64,000 bases of DNA from Fistulifera solaris (Eukaryota; Bacillariophyta; Bacillariophyceae; Naviculales; Stauroneidaceae), in the NCBI GenBank assembly GCA_030295235.1, contig AP026148.1, positions 496,001-560,000 of the forward strand. The letters are read 5' to 3'. The translations under genes were made by a program, and so were the position numbers. Positions within the stretch are counted from its first letter, which is position 1. Every line of letters begins with the position of its first letter. Positions 43,408 to 54,919 of the stretch are shown in pieces. The notes under the pieces were generated by a model. The model was not told where the DNA came from. It saw only the letters and a list, made by a program, of their open reading frames with translations, and did not search any database.

Positions 43408-46281
43408 ATGACAGGAATTGGTGGTTTCGTTTTGGATCCCCCAACGGTGCATCGGCAACGCTGGACGCGATGGTTGCGACGCGTCCGTCGTATTGTCTGG
43501 GGTCGAGACGATGCGGCCGTTCCCTTTGTGGTATTGTGTTATCCACGCACGGGCAGTAACTGGTTGTGTGGGATGCTCTATCAACATCCCGAAATTCTCA
43601 TGCACAATGAAGTCTTTAATGAAAATTGTGTGCATACGTATTTTAAAGAAGACTTTCAAAGGAACCATTGGGACTACGAGAATCGCGATGTCGATCCCGA
43701 AGGCTTTGTTGATTTTATTTTTGACAGTCGATACTTCTCGAAAAAGCCGAAAGCCATCGGATACAAGAGTTTCCCGAATCATTATCAACAGAGATCGATT
43801 CCTCTCGCTACCTTGGAGGAAGTTTATAAACGACGCATTTTGGAAGATCCCGATGTCTTGAAAATCATTTTCCGTCGTGAGAATGTGCTCCGGGCGTATG
43901 TGAGTTTGTGTCGATCGTTTGAAACCGGAATGTACACGACCGCATCGTATCAAGATTGTCGAATTCATATCAATGTGGCTGAGATGCAGCGTTTCGTGGA
44001 TCGCTACTCTGCTGCTTATGAGACTTATTGGAAACAAACACGGTGGCACCCGCGGTGTATAGTGACTTACGAAGACTTAATCCGAGACAACGAGTCGTTG
44101 AGAACTGCAATGGCCAAGATTTGGAAGTTGTTGGGCGTTCACGATATGGAACCGAAAGCATTGTCCGAGTGTCAACCGCAGAGTATCATCGAGGCGCCCT
44201 TGTGGGATGCCATCCGGAACTACGACGAGGTGGAATTTGCCTGCCGACACGATCCGAAGTTACGCCAGTGCTTCGCGTCCGGTCGTGTATCCAATGCAGG
44301 AAGAAGTCCTACAGTCGACCACTTTTCTCACACTATCCATCGAGACTTGAAAGTCACACCCGAAACCTATAAATGGGCACTCCTTATCCCTGTACGTTCG
44401 GGACGCAATGAATCCATTCACGAATGTGCGGGTCGTTTGAAGCGAATGTACATGTCGATCCTGACCACATCGAGGCCTGCATTACATGCTCCTCTCTTGT
44501 TATTCGGAGTGGATGACGATGATGACGCCTTGTTTAATGGGGATTTGATTCGATCAATTTTCAAAGACTTGCCTGTACAAGTTGAGGTGTTCAGCGGGCT
44601 TCAAGGGAAAATTTGTAAAATCTGGGGATTGTTGGCGGCGCTGGCATACGAAAAGCACGGCGCGCATTTTACTTGCCTCCTCGGCGATGATGTGGTGATA
44701 CAAACAAGCCGCTGGCAAGAAAAGATTGAAAGCGAATTTAACGCCATTGCACGCGACGAAAGTCTTCCGTTGGGTGCGGCGTGCGTTGCATTCGTCGACG
44801 AATCATTCCGAGGCTTCCCGTCATTTCCAGTCATACATAAGTGGCATTTTGAGACATTTGGATCAGTGCTTCCTCCCAGCTTTACAAACCAAGGCGGTGA
44901 CCCATTCCTTTTCGAGCTCTACAAGCGCCTCGGGGCCTCAAGATTCGCGTTGGACTGTTCCTTGGTAAATACTATAGGCGGAAAACATACAGCGCGATAC
45001 ACTAAGCAGAGCCTTCGTTTCGAAGGAGATATGTTGTCTTCAGCTATTTCCTCTCTCCTCAAAGCCATCGATAATTCCGTGGAGAATGGAACTAAAATTC
45101 AGCGACCCCTTTCATTGAAGCCTCGCATGTGTCTTGATGTTGTAGTGCCAACCTACCGATGTGATATTCAGAAACTAAGAACAATCACGTCATTACGGGC
45201 CTCGTGGCCAGCGCAAGTGAGCTTTTGGCTAGTTCTTGACAATCCAACCCACAGCAATGCACCAACAGTACGAGACATGCAGAACGTAGGACAAAACTAC
45301 CAAGTGAATGTTCTGGAACAGTTTACCGCGACCGGGGTACCACGGAACGTCGGAGCTTCAGCTGCAAGAAATTTCGGAATGGCGTTAAGTATGGCAGACA
45401 ATGTTGTACTCCTGGACGATGATGTCGAACCCGACGGGAATTTACTAGACGCCTATCTTGGCGCGATCATGCGTTGGCCAGATGCTAGTGTGTACGTTGG
45501 TTCGACCAAGATGCCCTATCCAACGAATTGGTTGACCCACGCTCTCGTAGCCGGGGACATGGTAGGAACTTATACGGTTGCCGAACGCATGCGCAATCCT
45601 CCATGGGGGGTTACAGCGAATCTCTGTGTCAAAGCCCGAACGAGTCGTATTCGGTTTGATTTGAGTTATCCAAAGACTGGTGGAGGCGAGGACCTCGACT
45701 ATTGTGCAAGAGCCGCTAGACATGGTCCGATACATGCAGTACCTGGAGCAAAAGCCTTTCATCCATGGTGGCATGATGGCGAAATCTCTGCAATTCGGCA
45801 TATTCTTGGTTGGGCGAAAGGTGAAATGCAGTGCGTTACCAAGCCATGGTTTCGCCAGCACACCTTCTTTTCAATGCCAAATGGCGCAGAGATACTCTTC
45901 ATGATCGTTTTATTCGGAATCCCTTTGACATTGTTGTTGTGTCGCTTCAGGATGACTCTAAGGTTGCTATTATCCTGTTTTGCTATTCTTTGCTTTGAAA
46001 TGTTTTGGCACGCGTCTCGAATAGGTGGTCATCGAATTCGAAGCCCCATGAAAGAATCGTTGGTGCGCTCCACCATGGTGCGACTCTTAGCTGCGTCAAT
46101 CATGATGCTTCAAGAAGGGACACGATTTTGGCACGTTCTCCACTCCCCTTCTTGTATTCTTTGGAGGATCGACTGGCACTTTGGACAAAGTCCCGATTGG
46201 GTAGTCTACAGTAAGCGAAACAACTTCTTGCGAACTCTTCTTTTTATTGCATTGATCTATAAGATCGGAATGGCCAGCTAA
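43408..46281 (+). CDS. Sulfotransferase - glycosyltransferase - glycosyltransferase fusion membrane protein
   Basis: 957 residues from the first ATG at 43408, unbroken. Residues 40-300: sulfotransferase, with the 5'-PAPS loop CYPRTGSNWLCGMLYQHP at 44-61 and a 3'-phosphate region ENVLRAYVSLCRSFETG. Residues 322-567: a GT-A-like segment, WALLIPVRSGRNESIHE, with the acidic metal motif LLGDDVVIQTSRWQE near 424. Residues 572-800: a GT2 glycosyltransferase, LDVVVPTYRCD, ASAARNFGMALS, VVLLDDDVEPD (D-x-D near 670) and GGGEDLDYCARAARHG. After it come C-terminal membrane helices (about 830-880, FMIVLFGIPLTLLLC, LLLSCFAILCFEMFW). This suggests one enzyme making and sulfating a polysaccharide, at the Golgi or cell surface (inference). 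Sulfated cell-wall glycans are known in diatoms. The order of domains is unusual. Confidence 0.85.
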   Translation: MTGIGGFVLDPPTVHRQRWTRWLRRVRRIVWGRDDAAVPFVVLCYPRTGSNWLCGMLYQHPEILMHNEVFNENCVHTYFKEDFQRNHWDYENRDVDPEGFVDFIFDSRYFSKKPKAIGYKSFPNHYQQRSIPLATLEEVYKRRILEDPDVLKIIFRRENVLRAYVSLCRSFETGMYTTASYQDCRIHINVAEMQRFVDRYSAAYETYWKQTRWHPRCIVTYEDLIRDNESLRTAMAKIWKLLGVHDMEPKALSECQPQSIIEAPLWDAIRNYDEVEFACRHDPKLRQCFASGRVSNAGRSPTVDHFSHTIHRDLKVTPETYKWALLIPVRSGRNESIHECAGRLKRMYMSILTTSRPALHAPLLLFGVDDDDDALFNGDLIRSIFKDLPVQVEVFSGLQGKICKIWGLLAALAYEKHGAHFTCLLGDDVVIQTSRWQEKIESEFNAIARDESLPLGAACVAFVDESFRGFPSFPVIHKWHFETFGSVLPPSFTNQGGDPFLFELYKRLGASRFALDCSLVNTIGGKHTARYTKQSLRFEGDMLSSAISSLLKAIDNSVENGTKIQRPLSLKPRMCLDVVVPTYRCDIQKLRTITSLRASWPAQVSFWLVLDNPTHSNAPTVRDMQNVGQNYQVNVLEQFTATGVPRNVGASAARNFGMALSMADNVVLLDDDVEPDGNLLDAYLGAIMRWPDASVYVGSTKMPYPTNWLTHALVAGDMVGTYTVAERMRNPPWGVTANLCVKARTSRIRFDLSYPKTGGGEDLDYCARAARHGPIHAVPGAKAFHPWWHDGEISAIRHILGWAKGEMQCVTKPWFRQHTFFSMPNGAEILFMIVLFGIPLTLLLCRFRMTLRLLLSCFAILCFEMFWHASRIGGHRIRSPMKESLVRSTMVRLLAASIMMLQEGTRFWHVLHSPSCILWRIDWHFGQSPDWVVYSKRNNFLRTLLFIALIYKIGMAS

Positions 46282-46373
46282 GAACCACGATTGGTAAAAC
46301 TGGCTTTTACATCTTATTTTTTCTCTATTATTATGTACGAATAAGTCAGAAAAAATCTCAATCTGAGTATCCA

Positions 46374-49027
46374 CTAGCTAACTATTATCGTTTGGATCGA
46401 ACGAGAGGGTATCGAAGACGTTAACAAAACAGCATCACCGTCCTTTAGCGCGAAGTTGGCAGGATCGTTGGCCTCATTGAGGACAACAATCGTATTATCA
46501 CCAGTCGGAGTCTGAAAAGCACCCATCTGTTGGTATTGGAAGTAGAGTCTGTGTGAGATCACGGGAATTTAATCAACACTTAACTATATTTCATTGCCTT
46601 ACCTGTAAAAACGGCCAACCGGTTGTCAGACAAACATCATCACCAAAATATCTCGATGACGCCTCTCCGCTGTTGAGATCAAGTGACCATTTTGCAGCCT
46701 CGCTCTCGCAGTCTCCTAAACTTATTTGTGCTCCACCGCGTGGACCATACGCCCCGCCTCCATTGCGCAGCTCTAAAATTACAAGGCACTCATCTCTCTT
46801 CTTCGCTTTCACGGGGTTCAACAGCTTCACAATGTACCGACCATCCGGATCGTCTGTCAATAAAAGCACATCGAAATTGCCAGCATGATTATCGTCACAT
46901 TCATCCAATCGTAAGCCAAGCAAGTCAACGTCAGGTTCACGCCCAATACAGGAAGTGGTCGGTGTCCCTAACCAGTCATGTCCGTACACTTGAATGTGCT
47001 TCCTATCATCAATATTCCACTTGAACTGCTGCCTCGTAGAACCTTCACAGGGCCAAACAGTAAGTTCAATTCCATTACGAGACAAATCATTTTGACCACC
47101 ACCCATCACAACGCTATCGGCGTGTCGAAAGATTTTACTCGAATTACCGAGACTTTCTTGAACTAAAGCGGACACAGCGTAAGATCCCGGGCGCACATGT
47201 CGCGAGATGTGTCCCATATAGAAATAGATTGGCTGAACCACAACGCCTACATCCAAAAATTTGGCTGGAAAGCCTAACGCATTCAATTCTTCACGAGTAC
47301 GACCATCTCCCAAACTGACATTCCCGAACGGTTTTTGTTTTTCGAAAGATGGAAGGGGAGGATAATCTGGTGCCATGCCAACCGCGCGGTGAGGAACAGC
47401 GAGTATTGTTGCCTCACAGAGATTGTTCAAATGATTTGGACCGCCGATCCCATCCAGAATGAGATTCCACTCCACCCAGCCATGACTCCCGGCAGCCAAA
47501 TCTGCCAAGATGGCGTGAGCATATCGTTCCGCTCGCGACCAATAGATTTCTGGGCTACCACCAGCATAACCTGTGGTTGGACAATGACACGACTCTGAAC
47601 CCAGAACAATGTGTTCGGACAAGAGTCCATATTCTCGCAGCTGATCCTGCAAGCGATGCATATTCGGAATGCCCAAGGCGCCGTCGAGTAATCGGTCCAT
47701 ACCTTTTGTCGAATGTTTAGACTACAGTGACAATTCACGACCCAATAACTCACAAGACTTTTGGGCTTACATACCTCCCGCATACCAATGATACGCCGTT
47801 CCCGAAATATACGGTTTTGCTTGACTACTTTCATTCAGCATTGTATTCGCCCATTGATTGATGTGATCCTTGTTGTGATCAAAGGCCAGAATCTTGACAT
47901 CCGGGTGGTCTTGTCGCAACCGAGGTCCCAGATGATTTGCTACAAAATCGTGTTGGGATTCCGGATCATACGCACACGCTTCCCATGGCGCCGGAAATTC
48001 GGGCTCGTTTTGAACTGTCACGGCTGACAAAGATAATCCAAGGTTTTTGTACGCGGTCAAGAACTTGGAAAAGTACAAAGCCCACGATTTTGCGTATTCC
48101 GAGTCGGGACCCACACCATCTTTCAAACAAACCGGCAATGCACTTCCCGTCATACTCGAGAACGTTTTGTTCTGTTCCCAGTGATAGGTTGGTGTCTTCA
48201 TCCACGCGGGTGGAGACCACGGACTCGCATAGAGGAACATTTCACCATCATCAGCACCATCACTCCACGCTTGACGCAACGTCGAAACCGCACGCAACGC
48301 CATATCGACCATACCCGATTCCACATCATGATGTACGCCGGTATCAAAGTCTCTCAACTCGAAATCATCGGCCGTTTCATCAAACGTATACGATTTTACC
48401 GAAAAATCGCCTAGAAATTCGTGCTTGGAATGAGTAACCAACAAGCCACGTACAAAACAAAACCACGCGCCCACACTTACACGAATTGATCGGAAATCGT
48501 CCCAAAGTATATCCCAATCCACTTTTCCCAAACAAGAGTTCCATGACGGTTTCTTTGCCTTTGATGGACAATTGCCCAAAATTGAGTGCGGCCGCTTCGG
48601 TAAAGGCTCCACCAAAGCCTTTGATTTTACTGTGCTCAAAGACTGTATGTGACAAATTCGTCTGTAAGATGGCATCGGGCAATCCAAACGAATTGAGTTC
48701 GACGACAGTGTTTTGTGGGGCCTTGTCGCACGGCACCGCCGCCCAAGGATGATCGGGCGTTTGCATGGAGGTTTGTATTACCGAAACAGTCCGACCGTAC
48801 GAGACACAATTCGGACGAATCAGCACTGCATCTTGTTCTTCGGGAAGCAATACAATAACTTTGGGTACAAGGACATGAGGAGAATGATTCTGACGCGTCA
48901 AGACGATTCCTGAAGCGATCAGTAATACTACAGCGACAACGGCTGTCGCGATCTTCTTGTCGATCGAACGTGGTGGTGGCTCGGTATCATTTTCGGTTAC
49001 AGGGATGAATTCGTATCCCTCTCTCAT
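46374..49027 (-). CDS. GH30 glucosylceramidase-like hydrolase, type II membrane anchor, four exons
   Basis: Minus-strand exons are 48481-49027, 47775-48410, 46603-47702 and 46374-46526; introns are 70, 72 and 76 bp with matching phases, giving 811 residues. The N-terminus is cytosolic (MREGYEFIPVTEND), followed by a single helix KKIATAVVAVVLLIASGIVL, so the enzyme faces the lumen or outside. GH30 features: KIKGFGGAFTEAAALNFG, GRFPINSCDFSVKSYTFD, TVQNEPEF (acid/base Glu near 315) and VLGSESCH (nucleophile Glu near 427), HGWVEWNLILD. About 250 residues follow the usual catalytic end; they contain RQQFKWNIDD and AAKWSLDLN, which resemble the Q-x-W repeats of ricin-type carbohydrate-binding domains (inference). 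Likely reaction: removal of glucose from glucosylceramide or a related beta-glycan. Confidence 0.9.
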
Positions 49028-49406
49028 GCTACTATACAGGATAACGTATATGAAGATGGGTCAATTATTTGTGTTTGATGTCCTTTTCACGATATCAAAT
49101 TCATTTTTTCTATGTTCGATGCGATTTTTCTTCGGGTTGAGCCGACAAAGAAGATGCGGGTCGGCCATCTGTTGTTGCTGTTGCGGGACGGAACACCATC
49201 TGTACAAGGACAATCTAGTACCGGTAAGTCAGAAAGAGACTTTTGCTTACTCTAGCGGATAATGTACTGACGCTGCTTTGGTGGCGCTCTGCTCGAAAGC
49301 CACAACAAACGATTTCCTCATCGACCGCAACACCTTAACACAAAAGTCCTTGCTGTCCTCATTCCTCATTCTCCTCATTCTGCACGAACTGAACTTGGGA
49401 AAGAAA
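49028..49406. other. Divergent region, GH30 gene and LRR member 1
   Basis: 379 bp with TACCGGTAAG at about 49216 and ATCGACCGCAACAC near 49320. Both short strings recur upstream of LRR members 2 and 3, showing that the 5' flank was duplicated with the genes. Confidence 0.5.
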
Positions 49407-50851
49407 ATGACTTAAACGATCAAACGCCTTCGAGAGGAAGGGCATTCTCGCCTCAGCAACTTGGACGGCGTCGAAAGTCTTGACGTCTTCTGGGCGGAAG
49501 TCAACAAAGTTGAGCGTCTTTATATTGAAGATACGGGTGTTTACGTTGCACCCACAAAACCAAAACGTCCAAAGGAGAGTTTGTTGGCTTGACTTGTCGA
49601 CGCAATGGAGACTTTTTAACGAGTTTGGCATTTGTCGGAAATCTTGATGATGATATCGCCTTGCTGCGCTCTGTGGCAGTCCGAGTCCTTTGTCTTTCAG
49701 AAACAAACCCCCAAAGCATGGAACTACGAGGAAACATTACCTATTTAAGTAGACCCGGGGACAACTATGATCACTTGCTTTTAACGACAGAGCAATTGCG
49801 ACATATCATATGCGCCTTTCCATCGCGGCAATACACTTTCCGTTTTCTGTGCTTCACACCAAAACAATCTGTGGAACTGGTTTCGCATCGAAAGTTTGCC
49901 ATTGAAGTACACTCGTGTCAGTTCGAGGATAAAGGTCAAGCGATGGTAGATTGGCTCGAGAAGAGAGACGGGGCGGAAATTATCGATTCTTGCTATTTTC
50001 CTGACTGCGACTGCGTCGAAAAGATCCTCAAGTTTCTGAGCCGTTCCAGGTATCCCGTGTTTTATAAGCTTTACGTTCTTACCGGTGGAGCGCTTCTTAA
50101 ACCTGAACTATCTCAATTGATCTCGGCAGCAAACGTTAGAACGGTAATGGCGGATATTCGTTTCTTTGCTTGTTGCGATGGCTGGCGAGCACCCTTACTG
50201 AAAGCTCTCCGTGAGGGAACATTCCGACCACAAACTCTCGAAATATGTTTCAGCTCCAACTTTCGTCTTTTTGATGAAGGTGATATTCCTATTTTCGGTA
50301 AGGTCGTCCGCAAGTTGTTTAAAGCAATATCATCTCCCGACTGCACTTTGAAAGAACGTCATTTGAAACATTTCGAATGCACCGAAATCGCCCATGACTT
50401 TGAAAGGTACTTGCTGAGTATGCTGCAGACGAATGAAAGGCTTGAAGTACTGGGTGTTTATAGCACTGTTGCGTTGTTGGAATTTCCACAGATGAGAATT
50501 ATGGATGCCGCAACCAAACATCCGCGTCTTCGGAAAATGTGTTTCTATCCTCCGTCTTCTCATGACCCACCAGAAGTAGGATACGCCGAACCGTTTCAAA
50601 TATGGGCGCAGAAAAACCGTTGCCACATCATACAGTTCAACGACTTCACTCACTCCGATAAGAAACCCTATCTCTCCAAGTGGCAAAATGCAGTCTTTGC
50701 TGTCTTCACGTCCAAGTTCGACGCTCTCCAACAAGTGGAGGACGACAAAGCCCGTTCCTATTTACTGGCAACGGCTATTGCGACGTTCCAACACATGCCT
50801 GATCGGATCTACAACCTTTTGACCGGAAATCTCGATGTTTTTGCGAGTTAA
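49407..50851 (+). pseudogene. LRR-like cluster member 1, nearly intact
   Basis: ATG at 49407 is followed by ACT TAA, a stop at codon 3 where member 3 has TAT. The rest reads TIKRLREEGHSRLSNLDGVESLDVFWAE. A missing base near 49575 shifts the frame once; from about 49589 the frame is open for 420 residues to TAA at 50851. Shared blocks: VERLYIEDTGVYVAP, QLRHIICAFPSRQ, SVELVSHRKFAIEV, WRAPLLKALREGTFRPQTLEI, LEVLGVYSTVALLEFPQM and HMPDRIYNLLTGN. Leu spacing is like a leucine-rich/RNI superhelix. No signal or membrane segment. If the early TAA is an error, the gene is functional with one further error. Confidence 0.6.
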
Positions 50852-51329
50852 TTTAAGAGTCACTCGCTTTCGCTTTTTCGTCTCGTTGAATGTTAATTGC
50901 CAGCGCACCTAGTACGACTATGTCGCAGCGATTCAATAGCAATAATGCAGTGAAAGGTGTGTACCTTTAGCTAAAAATGAAACCCACTTGGCACCTGTAA
51001 CCGTGACTCTAATGTTGTGAGCCCGCGTATTATCTTTATTTTAGTCCCTTTTACTCGTGATTGCTGTGCTTAACGAAAAGAGCACTATCTGTAGATCGAC
51101 GCTTGAGTACCGGTACGTCGAGTCACGGTGCGTGCTTACGCAATTGTCATTGCTCTGCTTGGAAGCTGCAGCCGTGAGCGTGTGCAAACTACTACGTACT
51201 TTGTTTTGGTGCGAAGTGCGAACAAGAACAAAATCATTTTTCCCATCGACCGCAACACGGGAGCCAACGAAAGCTTTTGCTCTTCCAGTATCCTCATACT
51301 CTTCATTCTTTACATACGATAAAGTAAAG
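50852..51329. other. Intergenic region between LRR members 1 and 2
   Basis: 478 bp. The second half (51105-51329) is a duplicate of the flanks of members 1 and 3: GAGTACCGGTACGTCGAG, ATTTTTCCCATCGACCGC, then TCCTCATACTCTTCATTC and AAAGTAAAGATG. Confidence 0.6.
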
Positions 51330-52804
51330 ATGCCTTATTCAATTAAGCGCCTTCGTGACGAAGGGCACTTCCGCTTGAGGAACTTGGACGGCGTCGAAAG
51401 TAGTGACGTCTTTTGGGCGGAAGCCATGAAGGTGAAGCGTCTTTATATCGAAGACACGGGTGTTTACGTCGCTCGTGCCAAAGACCGAATGCCAGGAGAA
51501 TATGTTGGCTTGAAATATCATCGTAACGGTGACTACTCAACGCGATTAGCATTCGTGGGTAAACCTGATGATATTACGTCGTTGCGATCCGTGACATTTC
51601 GTATCCTTTGTCTACCCGAAACAGATGATCCCCAAAGCATGCATCTCGCCAGAAACTCATACACCCCCGGAAGACCCGTGAACGAACGCGATCAGCTGAT
51701 TCTCACAGCTGCACAGTTGCGGTATGTCATTTGTGCCTATCCGTCGCGATGGTTTGGATTCAGTTATATGGCATTCAATGGGGACCAATCGGTGGAGCTT
51801 GTATCTCATCGCAAGTTTGAAATTGATCTTTTCAACTGTCGATTTCTTGATAAGGATTGAGAAATTGTCTAATGGCTGGAGAACAGAAACACAGCAGAGG
51901 TTTTTGATTACTTCGATTTTTACTTTGTGACTGTATCGAGGAAATCCTAACGTTCTTGAGCCGCTTCACGCACCCCGTGTTCAAGAAACTCTATGCAAAA
52001 GAAAGTGATGTACCTTGTTGACTATCTCCTTTGGTTGCTTTACAGCATTGGTAGTGAATATTCGCTTCTTCATTTATGACGAACATTGGAGAGCACCAAT
52101 CGTAGAGGCTATCCGCGATGGAACTTTTCGACCACAAAGCCTTGAAATAGATTTCAGATCCCCGCTAATTCGCGTCGATTTCGAACGAAAAGAATGTCAG
52201 GCTATCGGCAGATTTCTATCCAACTTGTTCAAAATCATGTCGTCTCCCCAGTGCTCGTTGAAAGAATTTCAATTGAATCATTTCAATGTGTACGGCATCA
52301 TGCAAAACTTCAAAAAGGACTTGGATTATATGCTGGAGAACAATCAAAGCCTTGTTGCACTGGGGAGTTTATAGTACTGCGCGTCCGCTGAAATTCCCAC
52401 ACATGAATTTCATCCTGCACGCTGCCGAGAACCATCCGCGTCTCCGGAAAATCTGTTTCTACCCCCCTACCGACGACCCACCCCAATTGGCGCAAATCGA
52501 TATCTATCAGATGTGATTGCATCGAAACCTCTCGCGCGACTTTCAGTTTAGAGACTTTGGTTACTCGGATCTGAAAGCACATCTCTCAACTTGGCAGATG
52601 ATAGTCTTCTCTGCGTTTACAAATTATTACGATTACCACGCTCTCCACCGGTTTCAGGACGAAAGCATCCGCTCTCATTTACTTGTGAAGGCACTTGCCA
52701 CGTCTCGTCATATGCCAGATCGGATCTATTATTTGCTTTCCAAAAATCAGGATCTTATTGCGAATAAAAGTCTTTATTTTCGTCCCTTTTACTTGTACTC
52801 ATGA
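51330..52804 (+). pseudogene. LRR-like cluster member 2, degraded
   Basis: ATG at 51330. The first 177 codons are open: MPYSIKRLRDEGHFRLRNL, then SVELVSHRKFEIDLFNCRF to a stop at 51860. After that the similarity to member 3 goes on in several frames: a stop near 51872, a gap around 52020-52040 and frame changes near 52365 and 52515, ending ALATSRHMPDRIYYLLSKN. At least five lesions compared with member 3. It is most likely a true pseudogene. About 70% similar to member 3 by eye. Confidence 0.75.
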
Positions 52805-53030
52805 TTGCTTTTGCCTAGAATAACAGTCGAGTACCGGTAAGACGTAAAAACGATGCAATGCGCTCTAAAAGAGATTGTACTTGGTACTGTACTTTCCTAC
52901 TACGTAGACTACAGTACCGGTACCTTACTTGTATGCTCGGAAAGCGGACGAAATCATTTTTCATCGACCGCAATACTGGTAAACACACGAAAGTCTTTGC
53001 TTTCCTCATTCTCTACAAACGAAAGTAAAG

Positions 53031-54473
53031 ATGACTTATTCAATTAAGCGCCTTCGAGAGGAAGGGCACTTCCGCTTGAGGAATATGGATGGCGTCGACA
53101 GTCTCGACGTCTTTTGGGCGGAAGCCCTGAAGGTGAAGCGTCTTTATATCGAAGACACGGGTGTTTACGTTGCACCCAGAAACACCAAAAAATCCGAAGG
53201 AGAATTTGCTGGGTTGAAGTGTCACCACAACGAGGACTATTCCACGGAACTACAATTTGTTGGAAAACCCGATGATATTCCGTCTTTGCGATTCGTGACA
53301 TTCCGTGTCCTTTGTCTGCCCGAGACAGATAACCTTAAAACCATGAGTTTCTCTAAGAACTCATACGCTCCGGGGAGACCCCTGAACGAGCGTGATCAGC
53401 TGATTCTCACGCCTGTGCAGATGCGCCACATCATTTGTGCTTATCCGTCGCGAACATTCAAGTTCAGTTATCTGTCATTCAATGGTGACCAATCGGTGGA
53501 GCTTGTATCTCATCGGAAGTTTCAAATCGAGCTTTTCGACTGTCGATTCCTTGATAAGGGCCGCGAAATCGTTGAATGGCTGGAAAACAGAAACATGGTA
53601 GAAATTTTCGATTATTTCGATTTCTACTATTGTGACTGCTTCGAGAAAATCCTGACCTTCTTGAGTCGCTCCACGCACCCCGTGTTCAAAAGGCTGTATG
53701 CGAACGAAGTTGATGTACCTTCTCGACTATCTCACTTGGTCGCTGGAGCAAATGTTACAGCATTGATAGTGAATATACGTTTCTTCATTTATGATGAGGG
53801 TTGGAGAGCACCAATCTTACAGGCCATCTGTGATGGAACATTTCGTCCACAAAGCCTCGAAATTCAATTCAGATGTGCTCCGATTCACGGGGATTACAGC
53901 CGAGAGGAACGTCAGGCAATCGGCAGATTTCTGTCCAAATTGTTCAAAATAATGTCTTTTGGCAACTGCTCGTTGAAAGAATTGCACCTTCATGACTTCA
54001 ATGTGAGAGGCATCATGCAGGACTTCAAAGCGGACTTGGCTGACATGCTGCAGGACAATCGAAGCCTTCACGTGTTAGGAATTTATAGCACTGCACGTCC
54101 GTTGAAACTTCCACAGATAACTATCCTGCACGCTGCTGCGAAACATCCCCGTCTTCGGAAAATTTGTTTCTACCCCCCTATGAACGACGCACCGCGATCT
54201 GTGGATATTGATTTTATCCAGTTTTGGTTAAAGGAAAATCTCTCGCGCAACATTCAGTTCAAGGACTTTGGCTACTCGGACCTGAGAGCCCATCTCCCAA
54301 TTTGGCAGAAGATAGTCTTGTCTGCGTTTACAGAAGATTTCGACGCTCTCAGGCAGGTTGAGAACGAAAGGTTCCGCTCTCATTTACTTGTTATGGCACT
54401 TGCCACGTTTCGTCATATGCCGGATCGAATCTATTATTTGCTTACCGGGAATCAGGATCTTATTGCGAAGTAG
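53031..54473 (+). CDS. LRR-like cluster member 3, intact
   Basis: An unbroken frame of 480 residues from MTYSIKRLREEGHFRLRNM. It is the reference for the cluster. The N-terminal segment VKRLYIEDTGVYVAP and the block LILTPVQMRHIICAYPSRTFKFSYL are followed by repeated Leu-rich strands (LFDCRFLDKGREIVEWLEN, LKELHLHDFNVRGI, LHVLGIYSTARPLKLPQI) and a C-terminal helix set ending HMPDRIYYLLTGNQDLIAK. The spacing suits an RNI-type superhelix for protein binding. No signal peptide, transmembrane segment or catalytic domain is visible. Function unknown. It is preceded by a TACCGGTACC box and AAAGTAAAGATG, as in member 2. Confidence 0.8.
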   Translation: MTYSIKRLREEGHFRLRNMDGVDSLDVFWAEALKVKRLYIEDTGVYVAPRNTKKSEGEFAGLKCHHNEDYSTELQFVGKPDDIPSLRFVTFRVLCLPETDNLKTMSFSKNSYAPGRPLNERDQLILTPVQMRHIICAYPSRTFKFSYLSFNGDQSVELVSHRKFQIELFDCRFLDKGREIVEWLENRNMVEIFDYFDFYYCDCFEKILTFLSRSTHPVFKRLYANEVDVPSRLSHLVAGANVTALIVNIRFFIYDEGWRAPILQAICDGTFRPQSLEIQFRCAPIHGDYSREERQAIGRFLSKLFKIMSFGNCSLKELHLHDFNVRGIMQDFKADLADMLQDNRSLHVLGIYSTARPLKLPQITILHAAAKHPRLRKICFYPPMNDAPRSVDIDFIQFWLKENLSRNIQFKDFGYSDLRAHLPIWQKIVLSAFTEDFDALRQVENERFRSHLLVMALATFRHMPDRIYYLLTGNQDLIAK

Positions 54474-54919
54474 CACTGAAAAGGAGCAATTATAGCTCTG
54501 CTCGAACAGAAGTAAAGAGGGATATTGTACACCAACAAGGCCTTTATAATTAGCTCGAGTATATTCGTGTTGTGAATTAGATTCTCGTCTTTTCTTTTAA
54601 AAACGGTCAAGCCAATAGTATGTCAAGCCGACCTACTCTAGCTACATGATCAACTCGGCCCCCTTACCTCTTCAAAGACTCTAGACGACACCAATTTGAG
54701 CTCTAAAGACTATACCTGGTAGGACTACTAAATACCACTTGACTCTAGAGAGAAAATCGAAAATTGGTCTCTTTTCTCGTAAATACCATTTACCGTTGCG
54801 ACAGATGCATGTACCGGGTAAAAAGGCAAGGAATAATAAAATGCAAAACCGCTCATTATTTATTTTCATTGCTTCGCTTGAGTCGTCCAATTTAGTTAGT
54901 GCAATCGACTTACTGAAAA
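54474..54919. other. Intergenic region between LRR members 3 and 4
   Basis: 446 bp, nothing recognised apart from the flank of member 4, which is more divergent than those of members 1-3. Confidence 0.4.
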
